Shown here: one piece after another, positions 5,672 through 12,727 of the stretch
Numbering within the stretch: the first letter of the stretch is position 1
Layout: each line of letters begins with the position of its first letter
Source of the DNA: Synergistaceae bacterium
GTDB lineage: Bacteria > Synergistota > Synergistia > Synergistales > Synergistaceae
NCBI GenBank assembly: GCA_031274465.1
Contig: JAISQC010000067.1
Span: forward strand, 1 to 12,916
Reading direction: 5' to 3'
DNA length: 12,916 nt
Notes under the pieces: generated by a model
Databases searched by the model: none
What the model saw: the letters and a program-made list of their open reading frames with translations, nothing else
What the model was told of the DNA's origin: nothing
Translations under genes and position numbers: made by a program

Positions 5672-6487
5672 TTGCAGGAAGAACGAGCATATCCCGGTAA
5701 CTTCATCCGGTTTCTCGGAACTGCGGGAACGCGTTTCATAATGCTGTCCCAGAGGAGGTCGTCCGGCGGGATATGGTTCTCCTGCGGGGGCGCAAGAGGC
5801 GTCATAGACCCGGGGCCCGGAAGCCTCGTGCGCTTATGCGAAGCCAAGCCGCCAATCTCGCCCATCTCGATAAACACGATCATACTCACGCACAGGCACG
5901 TGGACCACAGTTCCGACGTAAACGCGCTCGCGGAGGGGATGACGCTAAAAGCCGCGAAGCCTCGGGGGTTTGTACTGCTGACTCGGGATTGCTTCGAGGG
6001 CGGCGATTCCGTTTTGATGAACTACATGTCCAAGAGGATCAAAATGGTCGCCTTCCACGAGGACGGCGCCGACAGCGAGCCGGCGCCAGACCTGTCGCTC
6101 GAATCCGTCGCGCACTCGCACAACGGGGTGCAGTGCTTCGGCGTGATATTCAAAAGGACATGCGCGCCGCACTGGGGGCTGATAAGCGACACCGCCCCTC
6201 TGGAAAGTTTCAGCAAGCGCTACGTGGGATGCGAAATGATAGTCATCAACGTCGCGCTGTCGATGCCGAAGGCGCGCATCGACCACATGTCGCTGCCCGA
6301 AGTCGAGTCGCTGCTTGGAACGATCTGCCCTCGGACAGCGGTGCTCACCCACATGGGAAACGACCTGCTCGACATGGGCGGGGAGCGCATATCGCGCAAG
6401 CTCTCGACGAACAGGACGAAAGTCATCGCGGCGACCGATGGAATGGTCATAAGCCTCGACGGCGATTTTAAAAACTTGGAGGGATAG
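5672..6487 (+). CDS. Metallo-beta-lactamase-fold hydrolase
   Basis: A 271-residue cytoplasmic MBL-fold protein. The zinc-binding signature THRHVDH is at residues 73-79 (H74, H76, D78, H79). Later ligands expected for the fold are a His in VAHSHNGV (H148 or H150), D173 in LISDTAP and H227 in VLTHMGND. The order and spacing recall RNase Z/PhnP-like phosphodiesterases rather than beta-lactamases, and the segment before the signature (GGARGVIDPGPGSL) is a usual first-strand block. The start is TTG at 5672: GGAGG at 5660-5664 lies 7 bp upstream and no ATG is in a suitable place. The stop is only 4 bp before the malic enzyme gene, whose ribosome binding site overlaps the end of this gene, so the two are cotranscribed. 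The substrate is not predictable; a tie to the next gene's metabolism is inferred from linkage only. Confidence 0.9.
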   Translation: MQEERAYPGNFIRFLGTAGTRFIMLSQRRSSGGIWFSCGGARGVIDPGPGSLVRLCEAKPPISPISINTIILTHRHVDHSSDVNALAEGMTLKAAKPRGFVLLTRDCFEGGDSVLMNYMSKRIKMVAFHEDGADSEPAPDLSLESVAHSHNGVQCFGVIFKRTCAPHWGLISDTAPLESFSKRYVGCEMIVINVALSMPKARIDHMSLPEVESLLGTICPRTAVLTHMGNDLLDMGGERISRKLSTNRTKVIAATDGMVISLDGDFKNLEG

Positions 6488-6491
6488 CCAG

Positions 6492-7739
6492 ATGAAAGGC
6501 GATGTCAGCAGAAACGACGCTCTGGAGTTTCACAGAAACGCGGGCGGCAAAGTGGAGACCATACCAACGGTCAATATCAGGAACGAGCGGCAGCTTGCCC
6601 TTGCATACATTCCGGGGAGCATAATCGCGTGCGGCGAAATTCATTCAAACCCCTCGCTGGCGTACGACTATACCGGCAAGGCCAACCGCATCGCCGAGAT
6701 AAGCAACGGCGCTTCGGTCCCGGGGATGGGAAGCGTCGGCCCGGAGGCAGCCCTTCCCGTGCTGGAGGGCAAAATGCTCCTGCTGAAGATATTAGGGGAC
6801 GTGAACGCCGTGCCCATGTCCATAAACGCGCCCGAGGCGGCGGACGTCGTTTCGTTCTGCAAGATGATCGCCCCCACCGTGGGGGGCATAAACATAGAGG
6901 ACATCGGAAGCCCCGAGACGCTTTACGCCGTGCGCGAGCTCACCGAAACCCTGGGCATCCCGGTCTTCTGCGACGACCAACACGGAAGCGCAGTCATAAC
7001 CCTCGCCGCCGTGAAAAATTCGCTGAAACTGCTCGACATCGGCATTGCGGAATCCAAAATCGTCGTGATGGGGGCCGGGACTTCTGGACTCGCCTCAGTC
7101 GAACTGCTTCTTGCGAAAGGCGCCGCAGACGTGACCGTCCTGAACGAGCGCGGGATACTGGGGCCGCCTGACGCGAACATGGACCCGGTCCAAGCAGACC
7201 TCGCTGCCAGAACGAACCCAAGAAAACTTTCCGGCGGGCTCGACGAGGCCCTGTGCGGGGCGGACATACTGGTTGGGCTGTCCGGGGGCGGCGCCGTGAC
7301 GGGCGAACAGATCAGGAAGATGAACAAAAAACCGGTGATTTTGGCTCTGTCCCTTCCAGACCCCGAGATAAGCCGTTCCGACGCGCTTGAGGCCGGAGCT
7401 TACATCTACGCTTCGGGCGACGTGCGGGAACCCAACGCGATGCTGAACATACACGCGTTCCCCGGCATCGTCAGAGGCGCGCTCGACGTCAGGGCGAGGA
7501 AGCTCACCGACTCGATGCTGTTGGCCGCCGCAGAGGCCCTCGCAAATATGACCGACAGGCGAAATCTGACGCCCGAAAACATCTTCCCCAGATTCTTCGG
7601 CAACGAGGCAACCCCGCGCATAGCGGAGGCAGTCGGCCAAGCCGCCATAAGAGACGGCGTGGCGCTCATTGCGGCACCGGAGGGCAAAATATACCAGGAC
7701 ACATGGCAGAGGCTGTTTGGAGAAATCGAACACATATAG
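6492..7739 (+). CDS. NAD-type malic enzyme family protein, divergent
   Basis: A 415-residue cytoplasmic protein of the short bacterial malic enzyme family (oxidative decarboxylation of malate to pyruvate). Recognisable blocks are LAYIPGS with the catalytic-type Tyr39, AYDYTGKANRIAEISNG (58-73), VLEGKMLLLK with Lys94, the metal ligands NIEDIG (E136, D137) and CDDQHGS (D161/D162), the dinucleotide loop VVMGAGTSG (191-199) and HAFPGIVRGALDVRA (321-335). Several normally firm motifs are changed: YTPGVA is YIPGSI, the GLGDIGP-type motif is GMGSVGP, FGGVDAFP is LGDVNAVP, the ANPxPEI-type motif is SLPDPEI, and the usual DxPNQVNN is REPNAMLN. The fold and metal chemistry look kept, but the substrate may not be malate. 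GGAGGG at 6478-6483 precedes the ATG by 8 bp. It is the second gene of the MBL operon. Confidence 0.88.
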   Translation: MKGDVSRNDALEFHRNAGGKVETIPTVNIRNERQLALAYIPGSIIACGEIHSNPSLAYDYTGKANRIAEISNGASVPGMGSVGPEAALPVLEGKMLLLKILGDVNAVPMSINAPEAADVVSFCKMIAPTVGGINIEDIGSPETLYAVRELTETLGIPVFCDDQHGSAVITLAAVKNSLKLLDIGIAESKIVVMGAGTSGLASVELLLAKGAADVTVLNERGILGPPDANMDPVQADLAARTNPRKLSGGLDEALCGADILVGLSGGGAVTGEQIRKMNKKPVILALSLPDPEISRSDALEAGAYIYASGDVREPNAMLNIHAFPGIVRGALDVRARKLTDSMLLAAAEALANMTDRRNLTPENIFPRFFGNEATPRIAEAVGQAAIRDGVALIAAPEGKIYQDTWQRLFGEIEHI

Positions 7740-7741
7740 CG

Positions 7742-7757
7742 CGAGCGCGCTTGCTCA
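7742..7757. terminator. Hairpin at the junction of two convergent genes
   Basis: GAGC (7743-7746) and GCTC (7753-7756) around GCGCTT, in the 15-bp gap between the malic enzyme stop and the methyltransferase stop. It is short and lacks a T-run on either side. The core is almost the same as the hairpin at 4905-4920, suggesting a repeated end-of-gene element. Confidence 0.3.
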
Positions 7758-8321
7758 CGAAAAATACAGGCGAGCCAGTACGAGGGCGGTGACTGCGGAG
7801 TTCATGCGAAGCGAGTGGCGTTCCATGAACCACGATTTTTTCAAGTCAAAGCATCGCGCGCTTCGCTCCGCCCGCTTCCTGAAGTCGCGGAAAGTGGGGA
7901 TGAGGGAGGGCGTGGTTTTTTTGTACTCCTCATACTCCACGCCGAACCGCGAGATCAGAAATTCTTCCTCGTAAGGTATTATCGTAAACAAATAGAGGGC
8001 CAAATATAAGACGGCGAACGAGGCCGCCCACAGCCACCCGACCATCAGAGCCCACCCCATGCCCATGATGCCGTTCCCCGCGTAAAGCGGGTTGCGTATC
8101 CAAGCGTAAGGCCCCCAAGTCACCAACTGCGGGGCGTCGAGCTCAAGCGTCCTGTATTTCGGTATGACCCCTGCCGCCCAAAATCTCAAGGATTGCCCCG
8201 CCGCGAGTATGGGGATTGCCGCAAAAAAACGCCATTTCGAAAAATCGACCGGGCAGGCCAAAATGGCCGCGGCGAATATACCCCAAATCAAGCCCCTGTA
8301 TTTAAAGACGGCGCCCTTCAA
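7755..8321 (-). CDS. ICMT/PEMT-type membrane methyltransferase
   Basis: A 188-residue integral membrane protein of the isoprenylcysteine/phospholipid methyltransferase superfamily. The SAM-binding signature is clear: LVTWGPYAWIRNPLYAGN (residues 66-83), then after hydrophobic segments EEEFLISRFGVEYEEYKKTTPSLIPTFR (117-144), where family members have an EE...FG..Y..Y...pRLIP pattern. Three to four membrane helices are likely (for example about 10-25, 33-50, 84-115). The start is TTG at 8321, overlapping the upstream stop as TTGA (4-bp overlap), so translation is coupled to the UPF0104 gene. Its basic tail after LIPTFR is longer than usual. It probably methylates a lipid or membrane-bound substrate in the pathway served by the upstream transporter-like protein; the substrate is unknown. 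Confidence 0.87.
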   Translation of the reverse strand: MKGAVFKYRGLIWGIFAAAILACPVDFSKWRFFAAIPILAAGQSLRFWAAGVIPKYRTLELDAPQLVTWGPYAWIRNPLYAGNGIMGMGWALMVGWLWAASFAVLYLALYLFTIIPYEEEFLISRFGVEYEEYKKTTPSLIPTFRDFRKRAERSARCFDLKKSWFMERHSLRMNSAVTALVLARLYFS

Positions 8322-9403
8322 TCGCTGACGCCCCCCGAATCTCCGTCATCGCCCGTCTTTTTTGCCCCATCGCTCGCCAATATCTGGTTTGCGAGCTTCC
8401 AGCCAATACTGCGGACCGCCACTATCGTGCCGAGGAATATGCCGGTGTATTCGGTGAGAAAACGCCAGCCCACGCCCAGCATCCCTGCCACGTTCCATGG
8501 AACGAACATGCTGAACACGAGAGCAGCTCCGCCCTCTGCCGCGCCGCTTCCGCCCGGAGTCGGGATGAAGTAAAGCAGAAACAGGAACAAAGCCTGCATA
8601 AGGACGCAATCGGGATAGGAGACCGGCATTCCGAGCGCCCAGATCAGGCACGGCATCACCGACAATTGGGCGAGTATCTGGAGAAATGCGGTGAGAACCC
8701 CTCCGATGAAAAATTTCCGGCCAGTCGTCATGAAAGCCCTGATGTTGTCGTTATAAGCGTCTATCTCGCGGCAGACCAGCTTCAGGAGCTTGTTCGTCCA
8801 TTCCGGCCTCAGGATGCCTATCCGAAGCAACAGCATTATTATCCTTGCGGCAAAGCGTTTCACGATCGCCGGGCGCACGACGCTCACCACCAGAGCCAGC
8901 CAGATGATTATTATGAAGATCACGACGTAGAAGACGAAACCTCGGATTCCCCAGCCAATCTGCGGCAGGTCTCCTTCTATCATCAGGGCGAACGGAATCA
9001 TGGCGCCGAGTATCAGCATCGTCAGAATCGTCCTCACTATCGTTATTGCCACGGATTTTCCGACGCTGATGCCGTTCTGGTACATGACGTACATCTGAAA
9101 CGGGCCTCCCCCGCTTTGCATGGGAGTGATGGCCGCCCCGAAATAATTAATCCATGTAAGCTCCATCGACAGCCTGTAGGAAATTTTTTCGCCGGCGGCC
9201 CTCGTGAGAAGGCATATCTTGAGCGCGTCGAGCATCCATATCAGCACCACCAGCATGAACGCCAGATAGAGCTTCATCGCGTCCGCTTCTTTGAAAATCT
9301 CGAACGAAGACCTGTCTATGCTGAGAAACAGCACGGCGCCGCACATGGCCATGCTCAAAAAAATGAATACTGACAGACCTTTCTTTACCGACACTGAGTG
9401 CAT
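8318..9403 (-). CDS. UPF0104/AglD-type integral membrane protein (flippase-like)
   Basis: A polytopic inner-membrane protein of about 360 residues, with seven to eight hydrophobic helices, in the lysylphosphatidylglycerol synthase transmembrane/UPF0104 family (PF03706). Signature stretches are ITPMQSGGGPFQMYVMY (about residues 91-107) and LYFIPTPGGSGAAEGG (about 278-293), which correspond to the conserved ITP...GG..Q.Y and PTPGG..G..E blocks. The C-terminus is hydrophilic and acidic (KKTGDDGDSGG). Relatives include archaeal AglD and the membrane half of MprF, suggesting lipid or lipid-linked sugar handling. The start is uncertain: ATG 9403 has AAGGGGG touching it, whereas GTG 9394 (residue 4) has the same site 9 bp upstream and may be the true start. 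It is the middle gene of a three-gene operon and overlaps the methyltransferase gene by 4 bp. Confidence 0.88.
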   Translation of the reverse strand: MHSVSVKKGLSVFIFLSMAMCGAVLFLSIDRSSFEIFKEADAMKLYLAFMLVVLIWMLDALKICLLTRAAGEKISYRLSMELTWINYFGAAITPMQSGGGPFQMYVMYQNGISVGKSVAITIVRTILTMLILGAMIPFALMIEGDLPQIGWGIRGFVFYVVIFIIIIWLALVVSVVRPAIVKRFAARIIMLLLRIGILRPEWTNKLLKLVCREIDAYNDNIRAFMTTGRKFFIGGVLTAFLQILAQLSVMPCLIWALGMPVSYPDCVLMQALFLFLLYFIPTPGGSGAAEGGAALVFSMFVPWNVAGMLGVGWRFLTEYTGIFLGTIVAVRSIGWKLANQILASDGAKKTGDDGDSGGVSD

Positions 9404-9445
9404 CCCCCTTCTTTTAAGAGGGCAAACTTTCTGAGCGCTCTTTTA

Positions 9446-10054
9446 TTATTGGATTGGGCTGTCCAGTTGAGAGGCGATTTCCGACCAGTACGACGCGAAT
9501 TTTTCTATGGATGGGATGAGTCGCTCCCGGATTATATAGGCCATCCTCATCATGCGCCCGCCCTCCATGACCGAGATCATGTCCTCGAGCACCTGATTCA
9601 GCTCGCGCGAGTCGGACTCCCAATTCCCGGACGCAAGACCGCTTGCCGTCACGCCGAGCAATGCGCAGCTTTTGGCGAACACCCCGACAAGCCAGTTGAT
9701 GCCGTCTATCGCCTGAGAAAACGAGCCTTTCGCCCCAGCTTCGTTGCCTTCCTCGATCATGGTGGCTATCCCCTGCAGGCCTCTCACAAGCGTTGGGATA
9801 TAATTTTTCCCCTCGTCGATAGACTCCCTCACGAGGTCTTTTATCGGCTGAGACGCAAAATTGATGTCGAGGCCCCCGGAGAGCGAGAAAAACGCGTCTT
9901 CGTCCTGAATCGACACCCCATCCACCACGATGTCCACGATGACGCGGTTTTTCGAAAAGGCGCTTTTCCGAACGGCTTCGAAGACGGCCTCCTTGCCTTC
10001 TTCTATTATGTCCTCGCTAATGGAGAGTTCCTCATCGTCAAGCCTGACCCTCAT
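9446..10054 (-). CDS. Protein of unknown function, first gene of the membrane operon
   Basis: Not recognised. It is a 202-residue acidic, soluble-looking protein with no signal peptide or membrane helix. The first third contains a short beta-rich piece (RVIVDIVVDGVSIQDEDAFF, about residues 37-56) after a charged helix. The remainder is alpha-helical with long amphipathic segments (IKDLVRESIDEGKNYIPTLVRGLQGIATMIEEG and ELNQVLEDMISVMEGGRMMRMAYIIRERLIPSIEKFASYW), suggesting a helical bundle or an oligomeric scaffold. GGGAGG at 10062-10067, 7 bp before the ATG at 10054, supports the start. It ends 42 bp before the UPF0104 gene on the same strand and is probably transcribed with it, perhaps as a regulator or cytoplasmic partner. 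That role is inference from position only. Confidence 0.8.
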   Translation of the reverse strand: MRVRLDDEELSISEDIIEEGKEAVFEAVRKSAFSKNRVIVDIVVDGVSIQDEDAFFSLSGGLDINFASQPIKDLVRESIDEGKNYIPTLVRGLQGIATMIEEGNEAGAKGSFSQAIDGINWLVGVFAKSCALLGVTASGLASGNWESDSRELNQVLEDMISVMEGGRMMRMAYIIRERLIPSIEKFASYWSEIASQLDSPIQ

Positions 10055-10137
10055 ACCGGCGCCTCCCTCGAAGTCAATTCAACCAGACCAGCCAGGATAT
10101 GATACTATAATACGCAAGATTAAACCAGCCACATTTC

Positions 10138-10310
10138 GCGCCAACCCCACATGCAGAACCCTGAGGCCCCGCCCCTTAATGCACATCCGGTTCGGTAGGG
10201 GCATATCTGTTAGGGCATGTGCATATTCCCGTTCGGGGGGCGTATGCGATACGCCCACCACCGCACATTCTGTCCCCCTCCCCCACCGGGGGATGCAAAT
10301 TCTTTTTTCA
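10138..10310. repeat. Hairpin-rich dispersed repeat block, left copy
   Basis: Gene-free DNA with several palindromes. ATGCACAT (10179-10186) pairs with ATGTGCAT (10217-10224). A perfect hairpin GGGCGTAT-GCG-ATACGCCC lies at 10238-10256. A C-run/G-run stem spans about 10275-10292 and is followed by ATGCAAATTCTTTT. The stretch 10254-10306 recurs, inverted, at 12869-12916. The rest of the spacer between 10055 and 10315 holds no convincing gene. Confidence 0.7.
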
Positions 10311-10315
10311 ATGTA

Positions 10316-10344
10316 TTGCCATCAAAACTTTTTTGTGTTAGACT
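10316..10344 (+). promoter_or_regulatory. Candidate sigma-70 promoter of a small transcription unit
   Basis: -35 TTGCCA (10316-10321, five of six), a spacer of exactly 17 bp, -10 TAGACT (10339-10344, four of six). Transcription would begin near 10351, just past the repeat block, and run towards the terminator at 10498-10541. Confidence 0.5.
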
Positions 10345-10399
10345 TCGTTAAGTTACAGAAATTGGCGAGTGTTTTTTGACGGAGGGGAGAGACAAGGTC

Positions 10400-10471
10400 A
10401 TGGTTTTTACTGATGCGCCAAACAATCCAGCCATTACAATCTCCCAGCCAGCCAGCCAGCTCTATACCTAA
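10400..10471 (+). CDS. Possible 23-residue leader peptide or small protein
   Basis: ATG at 10400, TAA at 10469-10471; reads MVFTDAPNNPAITISQPASQ followed by LYT. GGAGGGG lies 12 bp upstream, rather far, with AAGG closer. The coding stretch includes four tandem CAGC units (10445-10460), a tetranucleotide repeat able to slip. The position between a promoter and a terminator recalls attenuation leaders, but no run of one regulatory amino acid is present. Translation is unproven. Confidence 0.2.
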   Translation: MVFTDAPNNPAITISQPASQLYT

Positions 10472-10497
10472 ATCCCGGCTTCTTTATAGCTATTTGT

Positions 10498-10541
10498 CGC
10501 GGGCAAATGCCTCCGTTGCGGGGTTTGCCCGCGATTTTTTT
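10498..10541 (+). terminator. Strong intrinsic terminator
   Basis: Perfect 10-bp stem CGCGGGCAAA (10498-10507) and TTTGCCCGCG (10524-10533) around a 16-nt loop, followed by ATTTTTTT. It is the best intrinsic terminator in the window. It would stop transcription from the 10316 promoter before the secreted-protein gene unless bypassed. Confidence 0.85.
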
Positions 10542-10632
10542 GCCAAAGGCAGGTGATTTGGCGAAAATAATTTTTTAATGCTCGTCAATGAGTTAGTTTC
10601 GACAAATATTTTCGCGAAGGAGTGATAGCAAC

Positions 10633-11967
10633 TTGATTTCAGTAAAAAAAACCGCGCTCGTAATTTTGGCGCTCGCCCTGACAGGCGCGGGCCTTATGCC
10701 CGCTCCAGCGTCAGCCGACACTTATACTTCTGATAACCCGTATCCGATCAGCTCATTTGCAGACCTCCAAGAATTCAAGACGTATGTCGAGGCAAACCTG
10801 ACCGAAACGGTGAACGCCAAACTCACCGCCGATATCGTCTGCCCGGACGGGGGCTGGATTAACCTGATTGGGCAAACCTCCGAAATAGCGTACAAGGGCA
10901 CCTTCGACGGCAATGGCCATAAAATCACGCTCGTCAACAAGAGCCTCTTGACAAGTCCAAGAACTGGGCTTTTCTATGACATAGCCAACGGTTCGGTCGT
11001 TCAGGACCTTAAGGTAGAAGTTATTGTCAAAAACGCGTCAACATTAAACTCCACCGATACAACGCAAATAATTTCACCAGTGGCGATGTATAACCATGGC
11101 ACGATACAGGACGTCACGGTGAATTGCGCGATTGTTACGCAGGGGCCGGCATTCGGCGTAGTCAGCGCCAATCACGGCACAGTCGAGCGCGTCACGGTTA
11201 ACGGGTGGATTCAAACTGTTCGCACCACTACCGCTGTCGCGGGTATCGCGCAATACAGCTACTCCGGCTCAGTGATACGCCACTGCGTCAACAACGCGAC
11301 ACTCATTGGCTTTAATCATGTCGGAGGACTGGTGTCGTTCCTCAACGGAAGGCTTGAGTACAGCGCAAATCACGGCGATGTGACAAACAATAGCACAAAC
11401 CGCGATTACACCGGCGGCCTCGCCGCAGAGATCAACTTTACAACTTATGGGGATCCTAAAGCGGATATTTACAACTGCTACAATGCAGGCGCTGTGTCCG
11501 GCGGTCTGAGCAATAGATACGGGATTGGTGGCCTCGTTGGAGGGTACTCCCGCGAAGAGTACGCCTTCCAGGAGGATTACGGAATCGTAAACAGCTTCAA
11601 CTTCGGCCATGTGACGGCGAATACAGGCGCTAGCGCCGCCATAATCGGAACCGGCGTTACGGCGCAGAGCAACGGCAATCCGGTGCCTGTGAAAGCCGAG
11701 GACGTGGCGGGCTGTTCGAATGTCTATTACCTCGAAGGCTGCGCTGACGCGATCTTCGGCCCCGGCTCCACGGCAGTGGCCGGCGATAAATTCATAGGCA
11801 AGGACGCGGAGTACTTCAGAGATGAGCTGTTCGACGTTCTAAACGGAGGCCCCGGCGGCAAAATCACGGATGAAAACGTGTGGAAGCTGGCAGGGATTTC
11901 CCGTGCCTGGTTGCCCTCGGAGACAAGCCCTTGGAGGAGAACCACGAGCCCGATTTTGAGATCATAG
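10633..11967 (+). CDS. Secreted beta-helix (GLUG-like) surface protein, N-terminal part, frameshifted
   Basis: 444 codons from a TTG start at 10633, with AAGGAG at 10617-10622, 10 bp upstream. A Sec signal peptide covers residues 1-28 (basic MISVKK, hydrophobic core, cleavage after PAPASA). The mature part begins with a block ending in GTFDGNGHKITL, the usual entry to GLUG/parallel beta-helix surface proteins. Short repeats follow (GTIQDVTVN, GTVERVTVNG, VGGLVSFLNG, DIYNCYNAGAVSGG, GIGGLVGGYS, NVYYLEG), each consistent with one helix turn. The frame is real up to VWKLAG near 11893. The next residues (ISRAWLPSETSPWRRTTSPILRS) are out-of-frame read, and the natural continuation DFPCLVALGDKPLEENHEP lies in another frame. 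One missing G in the GGG at 11893-11895 explains it. This was probably an adhesin-type cell-surface protein. Confidence 0.82.
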   Translation: MISVKKTALVILALALTGAGLMPAPASADTYTSDNPYPISSFADLQEFKTYVEANLTETVNAKLTADIVCPDGGWINLIGQTSEIAYKGTFDGNGHKITLVNKSLLTSPRTGLFYDIANGSVVQDLKVEVIVKNASTLNSTDTTQIISPVAMYNHGTIQDVTVNCAIVTQGPAFGVVSANHGTVERVTVNGWIQTVRTTTAVAGIAQYSYSGSVIRHCVNNATLIGFNHVGGLVSFLNGRLEYSANHGDVTNNSTNRDYTGGLAAEINFTTYGDPKADIYNCYNAGAVSGGLSNRYGIGGLVGGYSREEYAFQEDYGIVNSFNFGHVTANTGASAAIIGTGVTAQSNGNPVPVKAEDVAGCSNVYYLEGCADAIFGPGSTAVAGDKFIGKDAEYFRDELFDVLNGGPGGKITDENVWKLAGISRAWLPSETSPWRRTTSPILRS

Positions 11968-12542
11968 CCGTCGAGCCGATATATCCGAACGGCCTCAGGG
12001 GAGAGAGTATGATGATCGGCGGCTTGAGCGACCTTAAGGAGTTCGCCCAAAAGATAGCCGACGGCGGGAACTACATCGACGCCGAATTGACGGCCGACCT
12101 CGATATGACCAACTGGAGTTCGATTGCCCCGATGGTCATCACCGGCATAGATCTACCGGCCTACAACGGCACGTTCAACGGAAACGGTCACACCATAAAG
12201 CTGACGAAACATTCTGATTCGGATTTTGGCAATTCGGCCCTCTTCTACTCGATCGGGCCGGAAGGAGTGGTCAAAGACCTCACCCTGCGTGTAGATTTTG
12301 CCGGAAAAGGCTCCGGACTCGCCTACAAGAGCCACGGCAGGGTGGAGCGGGTCACGCTGCACGGCAGCATTAACGTTCCGGAGCGCGGTTTCGTCGGCGG
12401 TCTCGTCTATGAAGCCAGCGGCCCGAACGCCGTCTTCTACGAGTGCGCCAACTATCGAGGGCAAGTTTACAAAGACGAACGCAGAAGAGTTCAGGAACGG
12501 CACAGTACTGGCTGCCTTGAACGCGCACCCGAGCGGCGTTGA
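11880..12542 (+). pseudogene. Second repeat domain of the surface protein, in a shifted frame
   Basis: Continuation of the preceding gene after the one-base frameshift; true coding begins about 11894. Residues from IGGLSDLKEFAQKIADGG to VFYECANY repeat the architecture of the first half: SDLKEFAQ matches ADLQEFKT, DAELTADL matches NAKLTADI, AYNGTFNGNGHTIKL matches AYKGTFDGNGHKITL, and ALFYSIGPEGVVKDLTLRV matches GLFYDIANGSVVQDLKVEV. The full-length protein was therefore a tandem duplication. After ECANYRG (near 12455) the frame is lost again and only an unrelated basic tail follows. An ATG at 12009 with GGGGAGAG upstream could start a cytoplasmic fragment, but without a signal peptide it would be useless. 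Confidence 0.75.
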
Positions 12543-12704
12543 CGCGAGCGGCAGGGCCAAGTGGGCGCAGGGCGAGAGCTTCCCTGAGCTTCTGGCCTTC
12601 AGGCCCGACCTCGCGCCGAAGGAAAAGGCGCAGGGCAACGGCGGCGGTGGCGGAAGCAGTGGCGGCTGTGACGCCGGCTTCGCCGGCGCGGCTAGAAAAG
12701 CGAA

Positions 12705-12727
12705 GCGGGGGGCGTTTCGCCCCCCGC
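12705..12727. repeat. Perfect GC hairpin after the surface-protein remnant
   Basis: GCGGGGGGC (12705-12713), loop GTTTC, GCCCCCCGC (12719-12727). A smaller hairpin CGCCGGC-TTC-GCCGGCG lies just upstream, within the sorting-signal codons. They mark the left edge of the right-hand repeat block. Confidence 0.7.

Larger units (their letters stand above)
10351..10541 (+). ncRNA. Candidate small RNA or leader upstream of the surface-protein gene
   Basis: Inferred transcript of about 190 nt between the promoter at 10316-10344 and a strong intrinsic terminator. It contains GGAGGGG (10381-10387) and a 23-codon ORF. It lies 92 bp before the secreted protein gene at 10633 on the same strand. It could be a free-standing small RNA, a small-protein mRNA, or a 5' leader whose terminator controls readthrough. 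The sequence matches no RNA family I know. Confidence 0.35.

Noticed and set aside
10138..10310. Hairpin cluster as a CRISPR array or attachment site
   Set aside because: No regularly spaced identical repeats, no cas genes, and no tRNA or integrase nearby. It is better explained as dispersed repeats.
10445..10460. Four tandem CAGC units as a possible short CRISPR or satellite
   Set aside because: Units are 4 bp with no spacers. At most this is a slippage-prone microsatellite, noted within the small ORF.
10570..10632. Second promoter directly before the secreted-protein gene
   Set aside because: AT-rich hexamers exist, but none has a matching -35 at 16-18 bp, so no feature was called.
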